From an uncultured Bacteroidota bacterium (lineage in GTDB: Bacteria > Bacteroidota > Bacteroidia > Chitinophagales > Chitinophagaceae), in contig CAMLGR010000214.1 in NCBI GenBank assembly GCA_946479615.1, positions 1-5,763 of the forward strand: 5,763 bases of DNA. The letters run 5' to 3'. The translations under genes were made by a program, and so were the position numbers. Under the pieces are notes generated by a model that ran no database searches, was not told where the DNA came from, and saw only the letters and a program-made list of their open reading frames with translations. Shown piece by piece: positions 5,403-5,763 of the stretch (positions are counted from its first letter, which is position 1; each line of letters starts with the position of its first letter).

Positions 5403-5763
5403 TTATTGCAGGCTGACCAGTTTTTGTAATGAATTATAGGCTTTGCCGCTTTCAAGGCTTTCCACAGCTGCATGATAGGCATCATCATAGGTCTTACAAT
5501 TACCGGTACAATGAAGCGCCATCGCTGCATTGGCCAGTACAACTGCATTCTGCGACCAGGTTCCTTCGCGTTTTAATATCGATAAAAATATCCTGGCTGC
5601 CTCATCCACGCTATTACCGCCGTAAATATCTGCTGCATCTACCATTCTTTTACCCAATTGTTCGGGTGTCATGATCTTTTCTCATTCGTTGGTAATAACC
5701 TTTGTATCGTTCGTTAATGATATTTCATCATACCAATCCAGGCTATGAATAATGGTAAAGGAT
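5403..5763 (-). CDS. trpD: Anthranilate phosphoribosyltransferase, C-terminal part, interrupted by an in-frame TGA
   Basis: TrpD joins anthranilate to PRPP, the second step of the branch, and normally has about 330 residues; the window holds the last 120 codons, and the 5' part lies beyond the edge. One frame runs FTIIHSLDWYDEISLTNDTK, VITNE, then TGA (5684-5682), then EKIMTPEQLG and on to NSVDEAARIFLSIL, WSQNAVVLANAAMAL and the TAA at 5403. Homology continues on both sides in the same frame, so this is one gene with a nonsense codon, not two genes. The stop replaces an expected glycine, and a second conserved Gly (in the usual SLDGYDEIS) is Trp here. ATG 5672, nine bases beyond the stop, starts an 89-residue frame, but that lacks the PRPP-binding domain and would not be active alone. 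A pseudogene, a sequencing error or a real recent mutation all fit. The TAA is 2 bp before trpC. Confidence 0.88.

Noticed and set aside
5403..5672. The 89-residue frame as a complete separate small gene
   Set aside because: TrpD homology continues in the same frame upstream of the TGA, and the fragment lacks the PRPP-binding domain, so it is the tail of trpD.
5673..5763. Alternative genetic code with TGA read as glycine or tryptophan
   Set aside because: TGA ends trpC and trpF at normal family lengths, and the complete genes contain no internal TGA. One TGA in trpD is better explained by mutation or error.

Overview
The window looks like chromosomal DNA of a Bacteroidota bacterium, most likely of the Chitinophagaceae/Chitinophaga type. 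This is inferred from protein style (a DUF4369 plus thioredoxin TlpA-like protein, a lipoprotein beginning [16 protein letters not shown]), A-rich leaders without Shine-Dalgarno sequences, and one TAnnTTTG promoter box. No rRNA or other marker is present to confirm it.

Nearly everything lies on the minus strand and forms the distal half of a tryptophan biosynthesis operon. In transcription order (descending coordinates) it holds: the 3' part of trpD (5763-5403), trpC (5400-4594), trpF (4535-3852), trpB (3738-2542), a small predicted lipoprotein (2549-2181), trpA (2175-1393), then a secreted thioredoxin-like gene (1326-247). trpD/trpC are 2 bp apart, trpB/lipoprotein overlap by 8 bp, and lipoprotein/trpA are 5 bp apart. 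Longer gaps precede trpF (58 bp), trpB (113 bp) and the thioredoxin gene (66 bp). At the left end a plus-strand frame, the C-terminus of an unidentified protein, ends at 90 and converges on the operon. A strong hairpin at 178-210 separates the two.

Together TrpD, TrpC, TrpF and TrpBA convert anthranilate to tryptophan. TrpC, TrpF, TrpB and TrpA carry all the catalytic residues I could check. trpD is odd: its frame carries a TGA at 5682-5684 where a glycine codon is expected, and a Trp at another conserved Gly position 16 codons earlier.

The least expected structure is in two non-coding stretches (102-236 and 3774-3856). Both are built from 7-bp tandem units of the form ATTCNNN, arranged as two arms in opposite orientation around a spacer. 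One borders the operon terminator; the other sits between trpF and trpB and runs into the trpF stop codon. They appear to belong to one family of heptad-periodic inverted repeats.
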